This document shows, piece after piece, positions 33,057 through 42,045 of a DNA stretch of 64,000 nt. The translations under genes and the position numbers were made by a program. Under the pieces are notes generated by a model. The model saw nothing but the letters and a program-made list of their open reading frames with translations. It was not told the origin of the DNA and ran no database searches. The DNA is from Oligoflexus sp. (GTDB lineage: Bacteria > Bdellovibrionota_B > Oligoflexia > Oligoflexales > Oligoflexaceae). The DNA lies in the NCBI GenBank assembly GCA_014378195.1, contig JACMOC010000084.1, forward strand, positions 1 to 64,000. The letters run 5' to 3'. Positions within the stretch are counted from its first letter, which is position 1, and every line of letters starts with the position of its first letter.

Positions 33057-33632
33057 ATGCGTCGTCCTGTCTTTGTTGGTGCAATGTTACTCATCGCTTT
33101 GATCGCCGTTATCTACGGCAAGATCCATTTGGATTCTCTTATCAAAGAAGGACGATTGGAAACATCAATAGCCAAAGTTCCCGTTGGGGACGACTATAAA
33201 CAAAATACGATAGATCTCGGTGTCCAACCCGATCCGAACCAGACTCAATTGCAAGACGCACCGCCTCACGCGACAGGGTCGGCTCATCAAGACGTGATGG
33301 CTGCTCTGGTCGAAGCGCGGCAGAGTTTCAAAAATAAAGAGGCTGTGACAAGTGAAGCTGCGGCCGATCCGCATCAGACTCCTAACGCCGTCATCCATTC
33401 AGCCGAAAAGCTAGGTGAGATTGTGACTTTGGAGCAGGCGCATCCCGAATATTCGCCTGAGTTTCAGGCCTTTTATCTGGAATGTGCAAAGGACCCGGAT
33501 GTCATCACGGTCACACGTGTGCAGTGCGTGGAAAAATATGTGAAAAGCAAAAAACTCAATGCGAGCGAAGAGACGCAGCTCCTCTCCGAAGTCGATCCAG
33601 TCGTTAAAAGGCTCTATCTCCAGATCAAATGA
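33057..33632 (+). CDS. Membrane-anchored periplasmic protein
   Basis: Unrecognised 191-residue protein. One N-terminal TM helix (VFVGAMLLIALIAVIYG) with no cleavage site leaves ~165 residues in the periplasm. This part is disordered and Gln/Pro/Asp-rich for the first half, then helical with two cysteines (LECAKD, VQCVEK). It follows the HEARH lipoprotein gene by three bases, so the two form an operon and may work together. Function unknown. Confidence 0.7.
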   Translation: MRRPVFVGAMLLIALIAVIYGKIHLDSLIKEGRLETSIAKVPVGDDYKQNTIDLGVQPDPNQTQLQDAPPHATGSAHQDVMAALVEARQSFKNKEAVTSEAAADPHQTPNAVIHSAEKLGEIVTLEQAHPEYSPEFQAFYLECAKDPDVITVTRVQCVEKYVKSKKLNASEETQLLSEVDPVVKRLYLQIK

Positions 33633-33669
33633 CGGTGAAACACACTTAACGTAAGCGTAGGAACCGTTT

Positions 33670-34545
33670 ATGAGTCGCACTTGGAACCATGTGAGGCTTA
33701 TCTGTCTCACCCTCGTTTTCGCACTTCATCTGGAAGCCTGTAGTCACCTCTTTTATTTTCCAGATGCAAACTCCTATCGGGACCCCAGAACTTATCCTTT
33801 TCCGGTCGAAACTCTTTCTATACCGAGAGATCATGATGGCCCAATCCATGCGTGGCTCATGAATGATGACCCGGCTAGTAAAGGCCTCGTTGTTCATTTT
33901 CATGGAAACGCCCAGAATCTGACAGCGCACGCGGATTTTTCTGCCTGGCTTGCGCAGTCGGGGTATACAGTTTTGATTTTTGATTATAGCGGATACGGAA
34001 AAACCAAAGGGCGGCCGACTCAAAAGCAGTTGATCGACGATAGCGCAGATGTGTTTCGCTGGGTTTTTGCGCAGAAAAAATGGGCAAAAAAAGGAGCGCC
34101 TCTAATCGTCTTTGCCCAAAGTCTCGGGGGTGCGGTAGCGACAACAACGCTCGCAGAACATTCTGAAATCGCTGATAAAATTGATTTTATCCTCGTAGAG
34201 TCTTCGTTTGATTCCTATCGCGCTGTCGCCTACGAAAAACTTTCGGAGAGTCCGGTCACCTGGCTTTTCAGTCCTTTGGGATTGTGGGCCGTTTCGGAAT
34301 ACCGAAAGCCAGCGGATGCCGTTCACATCCTGACCATGCCGAAGCTTTTTGTGCACGGAAACCACGATCAGGTTGTGCCGTTTGTAAACGGTAAGGCTCT
34401 TTATGAAGCCGCTCGTCCTCCCAAAGAGTTCTGGGAGATTCCCTACGGGGATCATACCCAAGCCTTCGTTCCCGGCTCGCCTTACCGCGCGCAACTACTC
34501 GAGATGCTCGCTCATATTAAGGACCCTGGTTTCCAGTTACGGTAA
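33670..34545 (+). CDS. Alpha/beta-hydrolase lipoprotein
   Basis: 291-residue lipoprotein of the alpha/beta-hydrolase fold. The signal peptide ends in lipobox LHLEAC. The oxyanion strand reads VVHFHGNAQN, the nucleophile elbow is FAQSLGGAVA (Ser), the acid is Asp in VHGNHDQVVPF, and the base is His in YGDHTQAFVPG. The triad is complete. The order matches the YfhR/BEM46-like serine hydrolases, often esterases of unknown substrate. It follows the previous gene after 37 bases. The gene converges with the truncated surface-protein remnant, overlapping it by 29 bases. Confidence 0.9.
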   Translation: MSRTWNHVRLICLTLVFALHLEACSHLFYFPDANSYRDPRTYPFPVETLSIPRDHDGPIHAWLMNDDPASKGLVVHFHGNAQNLTAHADFSAWLAQSGYTVLIFDYSGYGKTKGRPTQKQLIDDSADVFRWVFAQKKWAKKGAPLIVFAQSLGGAVATTTLAEHSEIADKIDFILVESSFDSYRAVAYEKLSESPVTWLFSPLGLWAVSEYRKPADAVHILTMPKLFVHGNHDQVVPFVNGKALYEAARPPKEFWEIPYGDHTQAFVPGSPYRAQLLEMLAHIKDPGFQLR

Positions 34546-35286
34546 CATCATCGATCGTACAGTTATTCACGCCGTTGGAATGGAGGAACGTTCTCACGTA
34601 GAGTGTTCCCGATCCGACTTGGGGCCGGAAAGTGGCGGCATTGGATGAAATAAGCGCCGCTGTTGCTGCTTGCGTATAGGTTCCGTTACTTGTCGTCCAC
34701 GCCGATCCATTCCAATAATACCAGCTCGCATTGTCGCGTGATAATGCGTATTTTGCTGTATCTGCGCAAACAGACGAACCTGTCTCTGCAAAGGTCGCGA
34801 CGTTGTAATAACTCACCGCTGTGGCAAGCGCCGTGGTGATCGGCGGATTGTTTGCTGGGTAATGCAAGGGTGTCCCGAGAGCGACCGTTTTGAGTTCGGG
34901 CGAGCAGTTGGCTGCCGCGGAAGCATAAGTACACTGTAAGTTATATTCGTCGGACTCCATAAACACGCGATACTGGAAGTACTGCGCAGCAGGAACAGAG
35001 AGACCCAGCCCCGTGTAATCGGTAAAGGTCATGTAAGGCGCCGTCGCCAAGACGTTGCCGCTCATGTCTGAGGGGACGGAGTTAGTGTTCAGTTCCGAGA
35101 AAGCCGTGAGAGATGTGTTGTCGGAGCCTCTCCATAGACCGTCCGAGCAATTGGCTAGTGCGCAGGTTCGGATCTGATAATGAAGGCGATTCGCGCCCCG
35201 GCGGTAGAGTTCTCAGATATCCGTTGCAACGTAAGCGCCCCATAATCACGCGTATTGCAGCATTCCCCGCCTGCCCCTATCCTGCC
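34517..35286 (-). pseudogene. Frameshifted 3' remnant of a surface-protein gene
   Basis: The longest frame (34517-35212) has no start near its left edge other than an internal ATG at 35065, and it stays open upstream of that ATG until a TGA at 35215-35213. Homology-like content crosses into a second frame at 35155-35286, which reads GECCNTRDYGALTLQRI and then GARIAF. The first frame takes over with QIRTCALANCSDG, so a frameshift near 35175-35195 is likely. The tail is Ser/Thr/Asn-rich with paired cysteines and repeated YFQYRV- and WYYWNG-type strands, as in large exported beta-repeat proteins. It ends at a natural stop. Confidence 0.65.
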
Positions 35287-35351
35287 TCATCGCCCCAAAG
35301 GTCGGCGATCATTTAACTATTGAATTTGGACCGGACAGAAACAGAAACAGC

Positions 35352-35669
35352 GCTTACCGAAATCTTGCCAAATATCCTCCTGCGCTCGGTATGACCGGCA
35401 CAGTTATGGGGCTCGTCTCCCTTTTCTCCATACTCGGTGACAATAACAAAACAGCGCTGGGGCCTGCTTTGGCTCTCGCGATAACCGCTACTTTTTTCGG
35501 CCTTATCCTTTCTAACTGTTTTGTCACCCCGCTGGCCGACCATCTGCATATCAAACATATGCAGGACGAAAAGGTTTACACCGGTGTTTACCAGATACTT
35601 ATTTTGATCAACCGCAACGAACCCGCTCGCCTGATCAGTGATGAGGTCAAAGGCCGTGAAGCCGCATAA
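35352..35669 (+). pseudogene. motA: 5'-truncated motA fragment
   Basis: The frame from about 35352 reads AYRNLAKYPPALGMTGTVMGL, the conserved start of the third TM helix region of MotA (PaLGMiGTviGL), then the fourth helix GPALALAITATFFGLILSNCFVTPLA. A full MotA is ~250 residues; only ~105 remain. The first two TM helices and the cytoplasmic charged loop that contacts the rotor are missing. An ATG at 35391 could still be used. The frame stays open upstream without MotA similarity. motB starts inside the 3' end. Confidence 0.8.
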
Positions 35670-36372
35670 TAACAACCAGAAAATCATCGATCCTAGAGCC
35701 TCGGTGAGGCACGTTCGAATCGAACATAAACGGGTTGAGCTCTCGACCGATGACTCACAGAGCTGGGCCGTTTCCTATTCCGATATGCTCATGGTGCTCA
35801 TGAGCTTTTTTGTGCTGTTTTTCTCCTACGACGAGAAAAAGCGGGATTCTATGATTTCCGACATTGCGCTCGACATGAAAGGGAAGATTTCGCAGGTAGC
35901 GGATGCACCCACCTTTGGGCACCAAGATTTCAGCTCGCCTATGATCACAAACGTCAAAGCTTCGATACTCTCGCTCCCGATCAATGCCAAACTCTCAGAG
36001 AGGGAAGAGTCACTGACAATACAGCTATCCGGCGGCCTCTATGCTCCAAAACAATTCGATTTGACGGATAATGCAAAATCAGAGGTGACAAAGATCTTAG
36101 AGACCTTAAAACCCTACAACGCAAAAGTCCGTATAGTCTTTATCGGACATACGGACTCGAGTGTTTTTACAAATTCTAAAAACAAATATCTGGAAAACAA
36201 CTTCGATCTGAGTTCGCTGCGGGCTTCACGCGCAATGAGCCTCGCCGTCGAGACAGGATTTGATCCCGCTTTTCTTGCGATTGAAGCGGCGGCATCAAAC
36301 CTTCGTAACTCCCGCACACTCTCTATCAAAATCGAGCCGATTCCTGTCAAAGTGCAAGCCCTTGGCCACTAA
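35641..36372 (+). CDS. motB: Flagellar motor stator protein MotB
   Basis: 243-residue stator subunit. The single TM helix carries the proton-binding Asp in SYSDMLMVLMSFFVLFF, the clearest MotB mark. Residues ~145-240 are an OmpA-like peptidoglycan-binding domain with IVFIGHTDSS, NFDLSSLRASRAMSLA and a final NSRTLSIKIEP. The start is ambiguous: ATG 35641, GTG 35638 or GTG 35656. It overlaps the motA fragment, as in normal motAB pairs. Without intact motA this copy cannot form a stator unless another motA exists elsewhere. Confidence 0.88.
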   Translation: MRSKAVKPHNNNQKIIDPRASVRHVRIEHKRVELSTDDSQSWAVSYSDMLMVLMSFFVLFFSYDEKKRDSMISDIALDMKGKISQVADAPTFGHQDFSSPMITNVKASILSLPINAKLSEREESLTIQLSGGLYAPKQFDLTDNAKSEVTKILETLKPYNAKVRIVFIGHTDSSVFTNSKNKYLENNFDLSSLRASRAMSLAVETGFDPAFLAIEAAASNLRNSRTLSIKIEPIPVKVQALGH

Positions 36373-36373
36373 C

Positions 36374-37825
36374 TTACAGATATTCACGAGCGAGTCTGGT
36401 GATCAGCTGTATGCCATAGCCAGTGGCTAGGCCTGCCGCTGTACTGGACGGTCCTGCCATATCAATGTGCAGCCAGGGGATATCCAAATCATCAATATGA
36501 CTATAAACGAATTGAGCAGCACACGACGTCTGCGCATTCGAGCGGTTTTTCACCGAATTGCACATGTCTGCAACCAGGCTCTTAAATTCGTTTTGGTAAA
36601 GCTCGGGAGCAAATGGCAGGGAATTGACGAGATCGCCACTTTCCCGCCCGATCTTTTGTGCCATGATTTCGAGATCGCTGCGGTTTGAGATGATGCCGGC
36701 ATGCACGAGGCCGGTCGCTACCAACTGCGCACCGGTAAGAGTCGCGGCATCGATCAGGAGTTGTGGTTTGTATTTGCGCGCACAGTACGACAAACAATCG
36801 GCGAGTAATAAACGGCCTTCGGCGTCCGTGTTTGTCACTTCCACGGTTTTCCCGGAGTGCATCGTAATGATGTCATCGTTACGATAAGCCGTGGGTCCGA
36901 TGGCATTTTCCACAAGCGCCACAGCCACGATGAGACGATGTGGGTATTTGTTTTTCACCAAGCAGTTGAAAGCCCCGACTACGGCCGCCGCGCCTCCCAT
37001 ATCGCCTTTCATGCCGACCATGCTGCCGCCGACCTTCAGGCTCAGACCGCCGGAATCAAAACACACGCCTTTGCCGACAAGGACAGCCGTCTTACTCGCG
37101 CCGCGCGGTTTGTAATCGAGTATGACCATGCGGGGTTCTTCTTCGGCGGCTTTCCCAACGCTGTAGATACCGTTGAGGCCTTCCTTCACAAGATTTTTGC
37201 CGACAATTTCTGTGCACGTGACCGTCGTGCTGCTTTTAAATTTGCCGATGATCTCTTTCGCAAAGACCTTTGGGTTGAGGTGATTCGGCGGGAGATCCAC
37301 GACCTTACAAGCCCATGCGGTTTCTTGCGCAAGCACTTTAATCACGTTGTCGATTTGGATAGGATTGCCTTTGGGATCAACGGCTAGGATATCGATCTGT
37401 TTGCTTTTGGCATTTTTTTTGAAATTTACTTCGCGAATTCTGCGCACTATGCCGGTGATTGCGCCTCCGAGATAAAGTGCGTCTTCAACGGCAATGATCA
37501 CGAGGCCCCGTTCTTCGGCTTCCATGGCTTCCATTTGCTGGAAGATCCATTCGCGGCGTGAGGGGCTGTTGTCCTTGGATACACGGTCGGGAAGTATAGA
37601 GAGGATGATTTTATGAGGCTCAGCGACACCCGTCACGGAATTGAACGATGTGGGTGACTTGCCGAGTTGAGGGCTCTTCAGGCTCTCTTTAAAGTTGTGG
37701 AGCAAAGGAGCCGGAATGAGGGTTTTGTGAAAGCCCTTTTGATAGGATTTCCAAGTCCCGATAACAAAAATCGCGCCTTTGCGAGGAAACAGGTCTTTAG
37801 CGGAGTCGAGGAAGTTAATCTGCAT
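36374..37825 (-). CDS. Leucyl aminopeptidase, M17 (first copy)
   Basis: 483-residue M17 metallo-aminopeptidase, hexameric and cytosolic, removing N-terminal residues from peptides with two metal ions. The metal-site motifs are VGKGVCFDSGGLSLK, MKGDMGGAAAVVGAF and the signature NTDAEGRLLLADCLSY. The N-terminal macro-like domain is present. AGGACC precedes the ATG at 37825. It is convergent with motB with one base between. A second M17 gene of different N-terminus lies at 56.5 kb, so the organism has at least two. Confidence 0.94.
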   Translation of the reverse strand: MQINFLDSAKDLFPRKGAIFVIGTWKSYQKGFHKTLIPAPLLHNFKESLKSPQLGKSPTSFNSVTGVAEPHKIILSILPDRVSKDNSPSRREWIFQQMEAMEAEERGLVIIAVEDALYLGGAITGIVRRIREVNFKKNAKSKQIDILAVDPKGNPIQIDNVIKVLAQETAWACKVVDLPPNHLNPKVFAKEIIGKFKSSTTVTCTEIVGKNLVKEGLNGIYSVGKAAEEEPRMVILDYKPRGASKTAVLVGKGVCFDSGGLSLKVGGSMVGMKGDMGGAAAVVGAFNCLVKNKYPHRLIVAVALVENAIGPTAYRNDDIITMHSGKTVEVTNTDAEGRLLLADCLSYCARKYKPQLLIDAATLTGAQLVATGLVHAGIISNRSDLEIMAQKIGRESGDLVNSLPFAPELYQNEFKSLVADMCNSVKNRSNAQTSCAAQFVYSHIDDLDIPWLHIDMAGPSSTAAGLATGYGIQLITRLAREYL

Positions 37826-37876
37826 AGAGGTCCTAGGCTTAGGGAAAAAGTTGCGTCAGAGTTGGTCTATTATAAG

Positions 37877-38689
37877 CTATAAAACGTGGATGAGATCTCT
37901 ATGATCATGAAAAATTGCCCCGTGAAGATGGGGTAGGAGTACTTTTTTCGGAAAATAGCCTATGGCCGCGCCGGACGCCTGCATCATGAGCAAATCGTTT
38001 GCCCCGTCGCCAATAGTTAAGGTGTCGTTCAAGTGTATATTGAGCCGTGCGCAGGTTTCTTTGAGAAACAGGGCCTTGGATTCGGCATTGATGATAGTGC
38101 CTCTGAGGTTCCCTGTGAGGACTCCGTTTTCGCTGTCGAGCTCATTGGCTATAAAGCCTTCAAAACCGAGTGTGCGGGCGATCCCGGAGGCGAGCGCGTT
38201 GAAGCCGCCGGACACGAGATAAAGTTTGATGCCTTTTTGCTTCGCGAACGCACCGAGTTCGGTCATTCCACTATTGATCGTCAGCCTTTTGGAGACAGCT
38301 GCGATGACCGAATCCGGAAGACCGGAAAGCATGCGAACACGTTCTCTTAGGGCCGATGTGAAATCGAGGAGACCGGCCATGGCCTGCTCGGTAATAAGTG
38401 CGACTTCGTTTTCCTTACCTGCGGCCTTGGCGAGTTCGACAATCGATTCCTGAGCGATAACGGTCGAATCCATATCGAAAAAAGCCGCTTTCCACTCTCG
38501 AACAGGCAAATAAAAGGCCGTGTGGCCTCCCTCTGTCACCCTCAGGATGCGACCTCTGATGTCGGGAGCGATTTCGTCAGCTTCCCAAACATAACGTGTG
38601 AGGCGGGGGCCATCGACACGAGCAGCCGAACCCAGATCAGCAAAAACCTTGGCGTGTTTGCTATCCACTAAAAGCTTGAAGGTTGTCAT
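37877..38689 (-). CDS. serB: Phosphoserine phosphatase SerB
   Basis: HAD-family phosphatase for the last step of serine synthesis. The 270-residue protein has motif I FFDMDSTVIAQE (nucleophile Asp, acid/base Asp), the cap segment AMAGLLDFTSALRERVRML typical of SerB, motif II LVSGGF and motif IV TIGDGANDLLMM. The N-terminal ~80 residues are an ACT-like or SerB regulatory extension. GAGGAATCTC precedes the ATG. It sits alone between the aminopeptidase and a LysR gene, all on the minus strand. Confidence 0.95.
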   Translation of the reverse strand: MTTFKLLVDSKHAKVFADLGSAARVDGPRLTRYVWEADEIAPDIRGRILRVTEGGHTAFYLPVREWKAAFFDMDSTVIAQESIVELAKAAGKENEVALITEQAMAGLLDFTSALRERVRMLSGLPDSVIAAVSKRLTINSGMTELGAFAKQKGIKLYLVSGGFNALASGIARTLGFEGFIANELDSENGVLTGNLRGTIINAESKALFLKETCARLNIHLNDTLTIGDGANDLLMMQASGAAIGYFPKKVLLPHLHGAIFHDHRDLIHVL

Positions 38690-38928
38690 GAGATTCCTCG
38701 CGGGATAAATCGATGACTTATGAATGGCAGATAAGGATGGATAGGATCAAGCAAAAATACACGGAAAGGAGGGGAGGGAGCTAAGGGATATATCATGGGA
38801 CGAAAACTGTTGGGGGGTAGCACCGACGCATGGGATTTAAGGTGACCGCCTCCAGGCCCGGGTATTTGTAGAGCAAGAGTATAGTCTTCATGCTTTTTTC
38901 TAAAATTATTTACACTGACACACTTCGA

Positions 38929-39873
38929 TTAGTCGGGCTTATTTTTATTCGGCGATTCCTTGTCCCTATCCAGACTCTGCTGGAGCCATTGGATGCAGAA
39001 TTTTGCGGTTAGGCCCATCGTGCGTTTTTGCAGGAAGGCGACGCGAATGCGGTTGGAGACAGGGGCTTTAAGATGTATGGCCTGAAGAGTCGGATCCGCT
39101 TTCACCGCTTCCCGAATATAAGAATCGGGTACCAGACCTACGCCGATTCCCTGGCGGATGAAATTTACGCAGCTTTGAATATCCATGACTCGAGCCCTGA
39201 CATTGATGTCTTTAGGCAATCGTCCCCAGTTCTTTTTGAACCAGGCGTTCATAAGTTCCTGGGCCTCGAGGTATTGGACAAAGGGCAGTTTTGTGAATTG
39301 CTCGTAACTATCCGCATAATGTGGAAACTCACGGAGAAGACTGTCATGGCCAACCATGACATAGGGATCTGAGGCGATCTCTTCGTAGTCTAAGTTCGGC
39401 TCGTTCACAAACGCGTCGACGAGAGCAAAGTCAATTTTGCCGTCTTCAAACCATTCTGTGATGTCAGCTGCGGGTCCAAACTTGAACTCAAATTTGACTT
39501 TGGGATGCTGATGGGCAAAATCCGCGAGGAGTTTAATCAAGGGACGACCATGGAGAGTCGGTGAGACGCCAACTTTAATTCGTCCGAGAAGCTCGCCATC
39601 CTGTTTGGAAATCTGGTGAAGAGTGTCTTCCAGGTCATCTAAACGACGCGAGCATTCCGCGTAAAGCAGATCAGCTTCGGATGTAGGGAGTATTTTGCGA
39701 TTGATGCGATCGAAGAGAATGATGCCGAGGGTATCTTCGAGGGATTTTATTTGCTGACTTACACCCGATTGAGTGAGGTGAAGTTGCTTGGCTGCCAGAG
39801 TCATGCTGCGCGTGCGGTATACAACAAGAAAGATGCGGAGGTAGTTCAGATTTAAGCGAGCCAGCAGCGACAT
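38929..39873 (-). CDS. LysR-family transcriptional regulator
   Basis: 314-residue regulator. The N-terminal winged helix-turn-helix spans residues 5-65 (NYLRIFLVVYRTRSMTLAAKQLHLTQSGVSQQIKSLE...LFDR). Residues ~90-300 form the periplasmic-binding-protein-like effector domain (GRIKVGVSPTLHGRPLIKLLADF). GAGAGG precedes the ATG. It is followed by a small gene in the opposite orientation upstream, and its targets cannot be inferred; LysR proteins usually act on the divergent neighbour or themselves. Confidence 0.93.
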   Translation of the reverse strand: MSLLARLNLNYLRIFLVVYRTRSMTLAAKQLHLTQSGVSQQIKSLEDTLGIILFDRINRKILPTSEADLLYAECSRRLDDLEDTLHQISKQDGELLGRIKVGVSPTLHGRPLIKLLADFAHQHPKVKFEFKFGPAADITEWFEDGKIDFALVDAFVNEPNLDYEEIASDPYVMVGHDSLLREFPHYADSYEQFTKLPFVQYLEAQELMNAWFKKNWGRLPKDINVRARVMDIQSCVNFIRQGIGVGLVPDSYIREAVKADPTLQAIHLKAPVSNRIRVAFLQKRTMGLTAKFCIQWLQQSLDRDKESPNKNKPD

Positions 39874-39977
39874 AGAGGCCTCTCGGTGCAGAGCGGACTG
39901 GAATGATAACGGAACGGATGCAAGATATAGCTCAAAAGTGCGACCTTGTCAGCATATTTTGCTTCCGTTCCGTGATC

Positions 39978-40244
39978 TTAGACTTTGAATATCTGCTGCT
40001 TGCTCAAATGACAGTAGTAGAAGTGGGCGGCATCCAGCGCATCCATCCAGATCGTGTCATTAAAGTAGTCGTAGTGTGCAGGTATTTCTTTTAGGTCGAT
40101 GGCATTCAAAACGAAGTCTGGGTCGAGCTCATAAAGTTCACACATGCCATGAAAAGACAAACGTTTGCCTTCATAACTCATGGGGTCATGGCCCAGCTCA
40201 AGCAAGGCTTGTTTGAAAATGCTTTTATCGACTTGCGGTCCCAT
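39978..40244 (-). CDS. Small conserved-looking protein
   Basis: Unrecognised 88-residue cytosolic protein with acidic, aromatic content (HYDYFNDTIWMDALDAAHFYY). GAGGAG lies eight bases ahead of the ATG, so the start is good. No signal peptide or metal motif is complete, though two His-rich stretches occur. It lies between the LysR gene and a DUF4301 gene on the same strand with gaps over 100 bases on both sides. It is likely a separate short transcript. Confidence 0.65.
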   Translation of the reverse strand: MGPQVDKSIFKQALLELGHDPMSYEGKRLSFHGMCELYELDPDFVLNAIDLKEIPAHYDYFNDTIWMDALDAAHFYYCHLSKQQIFKV

Positions 40245-40435
40245 TCAAATCACTCCTCAAAAGAAGTTTCTCTTCTTAATATTTATTTTGTATTCGTCTG
40301 CATTGAGTTTCAACGGGTAAAGCTTGCTTGGTAAGGCTTTGCTGGGTAGGGAGTGGGCAGAAAAAGGTTCGATATCTTGACGGGAGGGCGCTCTGGGGCG
40401 CTGGAAATTTGACAGAAGGCGGAACGTTATGAGGC

Positions 40436-40469
40436 TAAAGGAAAAGGGAGAAGCAAAGCTTCTCCCTTT
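40436..40469 (-). terminator. Terminator of the DUF4301 gene
   Basis: AAAGGGAGAAGC and GCTTCTCCCTTT (40443-40454 and 40458-40469) form a perfect 12-base stem with an AAA loop. On the minus strand TTCCTTTAG follows. It lies six bases beyond the stop of the 513-residue gene. The stem is almost symmetric, so it may work in both directions. Confidence 0.85.
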
Positions 40470-40474
40470 GATTT

Positions 40475-42016
40475 CTATTTCTTAAGACCATCCAATAGCG
40501 ATTTGTGCGGTTGGAAGAGCCGTCTGGGAATCTCGGGAAAAAGCACATTCGCTGTATAACTATTGCCTAGCACTTCATACAAAACGATCTCGTGATAAAC
40601 CACCGGCGTGCCATGAATATTTTTCTCGGCGAGAATCCAGAAGGGGCATTGCTCCAGATCATAGACCTCAATATCCTCAGGGATCTCAGCCGCTACAAAA
40701 ACGGGGTTGAAGTGGGTTGCGACTTTAGGGTCTTCCAGAAAGTGTTTCCTGTCCTCAGGGCTCGCGTGCGGGAGCTCCAGACAGATACTCACTTCACCAT
40801 TCTCATGAACCGCCCGCACGGGACTACCACCCACATCTTTGCCGTTGTTAGGAACCTGACCCAAGGCGTTGAGAGGGCGATCGTAGAGTTTGCGCAAAGC
40901 CGAAAGCTCATCGCCCCGCGCGCGAAGCTCCTCAGCTAAAACCGCAGGACAATGAAACAGCTCGAACAGGAGCCGCCAGAGCGACTCGTAAGCGGATGCA
41001 AGGTCTGCGATCCAAGTCGGGCTTCGTTCACGGCCCTTTGTAAAGTCACTGCGAAGGCGATCGGCTTCTTTGCCTGCTTCCTCGGTCTTTCCGGCCCGGA
41101 GAGCATTTCTTATCCGATGAATCCCACCGAGGGCTGCCTGATGCTGAGCCAGAAAGAGCTGAGTATCACGCAAACACAGGTCGGCTTCGCCATCTTCAAT
41201 AACGTTGTCAATATTTCGAATGAAGAGCGAGTGGGCTTTGGGATAATTTTTCTTAATCTCGGGAAAAAGCCGGACCAGCATGCCATGGCCCGCCGGCACG
41301 AGAGAGAGATTCCCTGCTTCGTCCCGATAAGGGAGTCCATCACGCGTAAATCGAAGAGTTGAGAGCTCGGGGCCTTGCTCTAAAAAAAGCAAAGGATTGC
41401 TTTTGCTTGGATTTTTACCGTCAATTTTAGTGTTGAGATGTTGAGAAAAAGTTTCTGAACAACCGAGCGGAGCAACATAGACCTCGGCGATCAGACCTTT
41501 GATTTTAGCGTGCTCACTGCGTTTTTTCTCGAGATAACTGCTGCCATTCACGCGGGAAGGCAAAAGTGCCTTGGGCGAATCGATCGACTTGATAGCGTCC
41601 CGCAAAGTCTGTTCGGTAAAGCTCATTGGTATCGAACGAATAAGCTTCGCGAGATTTTCGGGGAGAGGCCAAGCGTGTCCACCTTGCGCATACAAGTTTT
41701 TGAGCTGCTCATTGATGGCCTTGCCATCGTTGTCTGCAAGCGCTTGCCGAAGCGTCTGCAACGGCTGGAAATATCGACTCGCGGCTCCAGCTGCCGGTAC
41801 GAACGCAACAAAACCATCGACAGGCACCTTCTCGTCAATCTTGAAATACCGCTGCGGAAGTATCCCCTGATTATCCAGGCGCCAGGTATCGAGAATTTTA
41901 ATGGTGCTTGTCATGTTCTTCTGAAGGCTACTATGAATGCGGCGTTGATGGATCCCTATATCCCGAGCATTGAGGCCATGTTTTTGAATTTCCTGCTCGC
42001 TTAAGCCCTTTAGCAT
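40475..42016 (-). CDS. DUF4301-family protein
   Basis: 513-residue protein matching the DUF4301 family, first noted in Bacteroidetes. An N-terminal helical segment is followed by VAFVPAAGAASRYFQPL, the glycine-rich nucleotide-sugar-like loop of the family (VPASGAATRMF form), and LVPAGHGMLVRLFPEI with IRNIDNVIED further on. The fold is probably that of a nucleotidyltransferase (GT-A-like); the substrate is unknown. It is followed by a strong terminator and has a 430-residue gene 29 bases upstream on the same strand. Confidence 0.85.
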   Translation of the reverse strand: MLKGLSEQEIQKHGLNARDIGIHQRRIHSSLQKNMTSTIKILDTWRLDNQGILPQRYFKIDEKVPVDGFVAFVPAAGAASRYFQPLQTLRQALADNDGKAINEQLKNLYAQGGHAWPLPENLAKLIRSIPMSFTEQTLRDAIKSIDSPKALLPSRVNGSSYLEKKRSEHAKIKGLIAEVYVAPLGCSETFSQHLNTKIDGKNPSKSNPLLFLEQGPELSTLRFTRDGLPYRDEAGNLSLVPAGHGMLVRLFPEIKKNYPKAHSLFIRNIDNVIEDGEADLCLRDTQLFLAQHQAALGGIHRIRNALRAGKTEEAGKEADRLRSDFTKGRERSPTWIADLASAYESLWRLLFELFHCPAVLAEELRARGDELSALRKLYDRPLNALGQVPNNGKDVGGSPVRAVHENGEVSICLELPHASPEDRKHFLEDPKVATHFNPVFVAAEIPEDIEVYDLEQCPFWILAEKNIHGTPVVYHEIVLYEVLGNSYTANVLFPEIPRRLFQPHKSLLDGLKK

Positions 42017-42045
42017 CCATCGCTCCTTTAAATTCTTCGGTTCGG

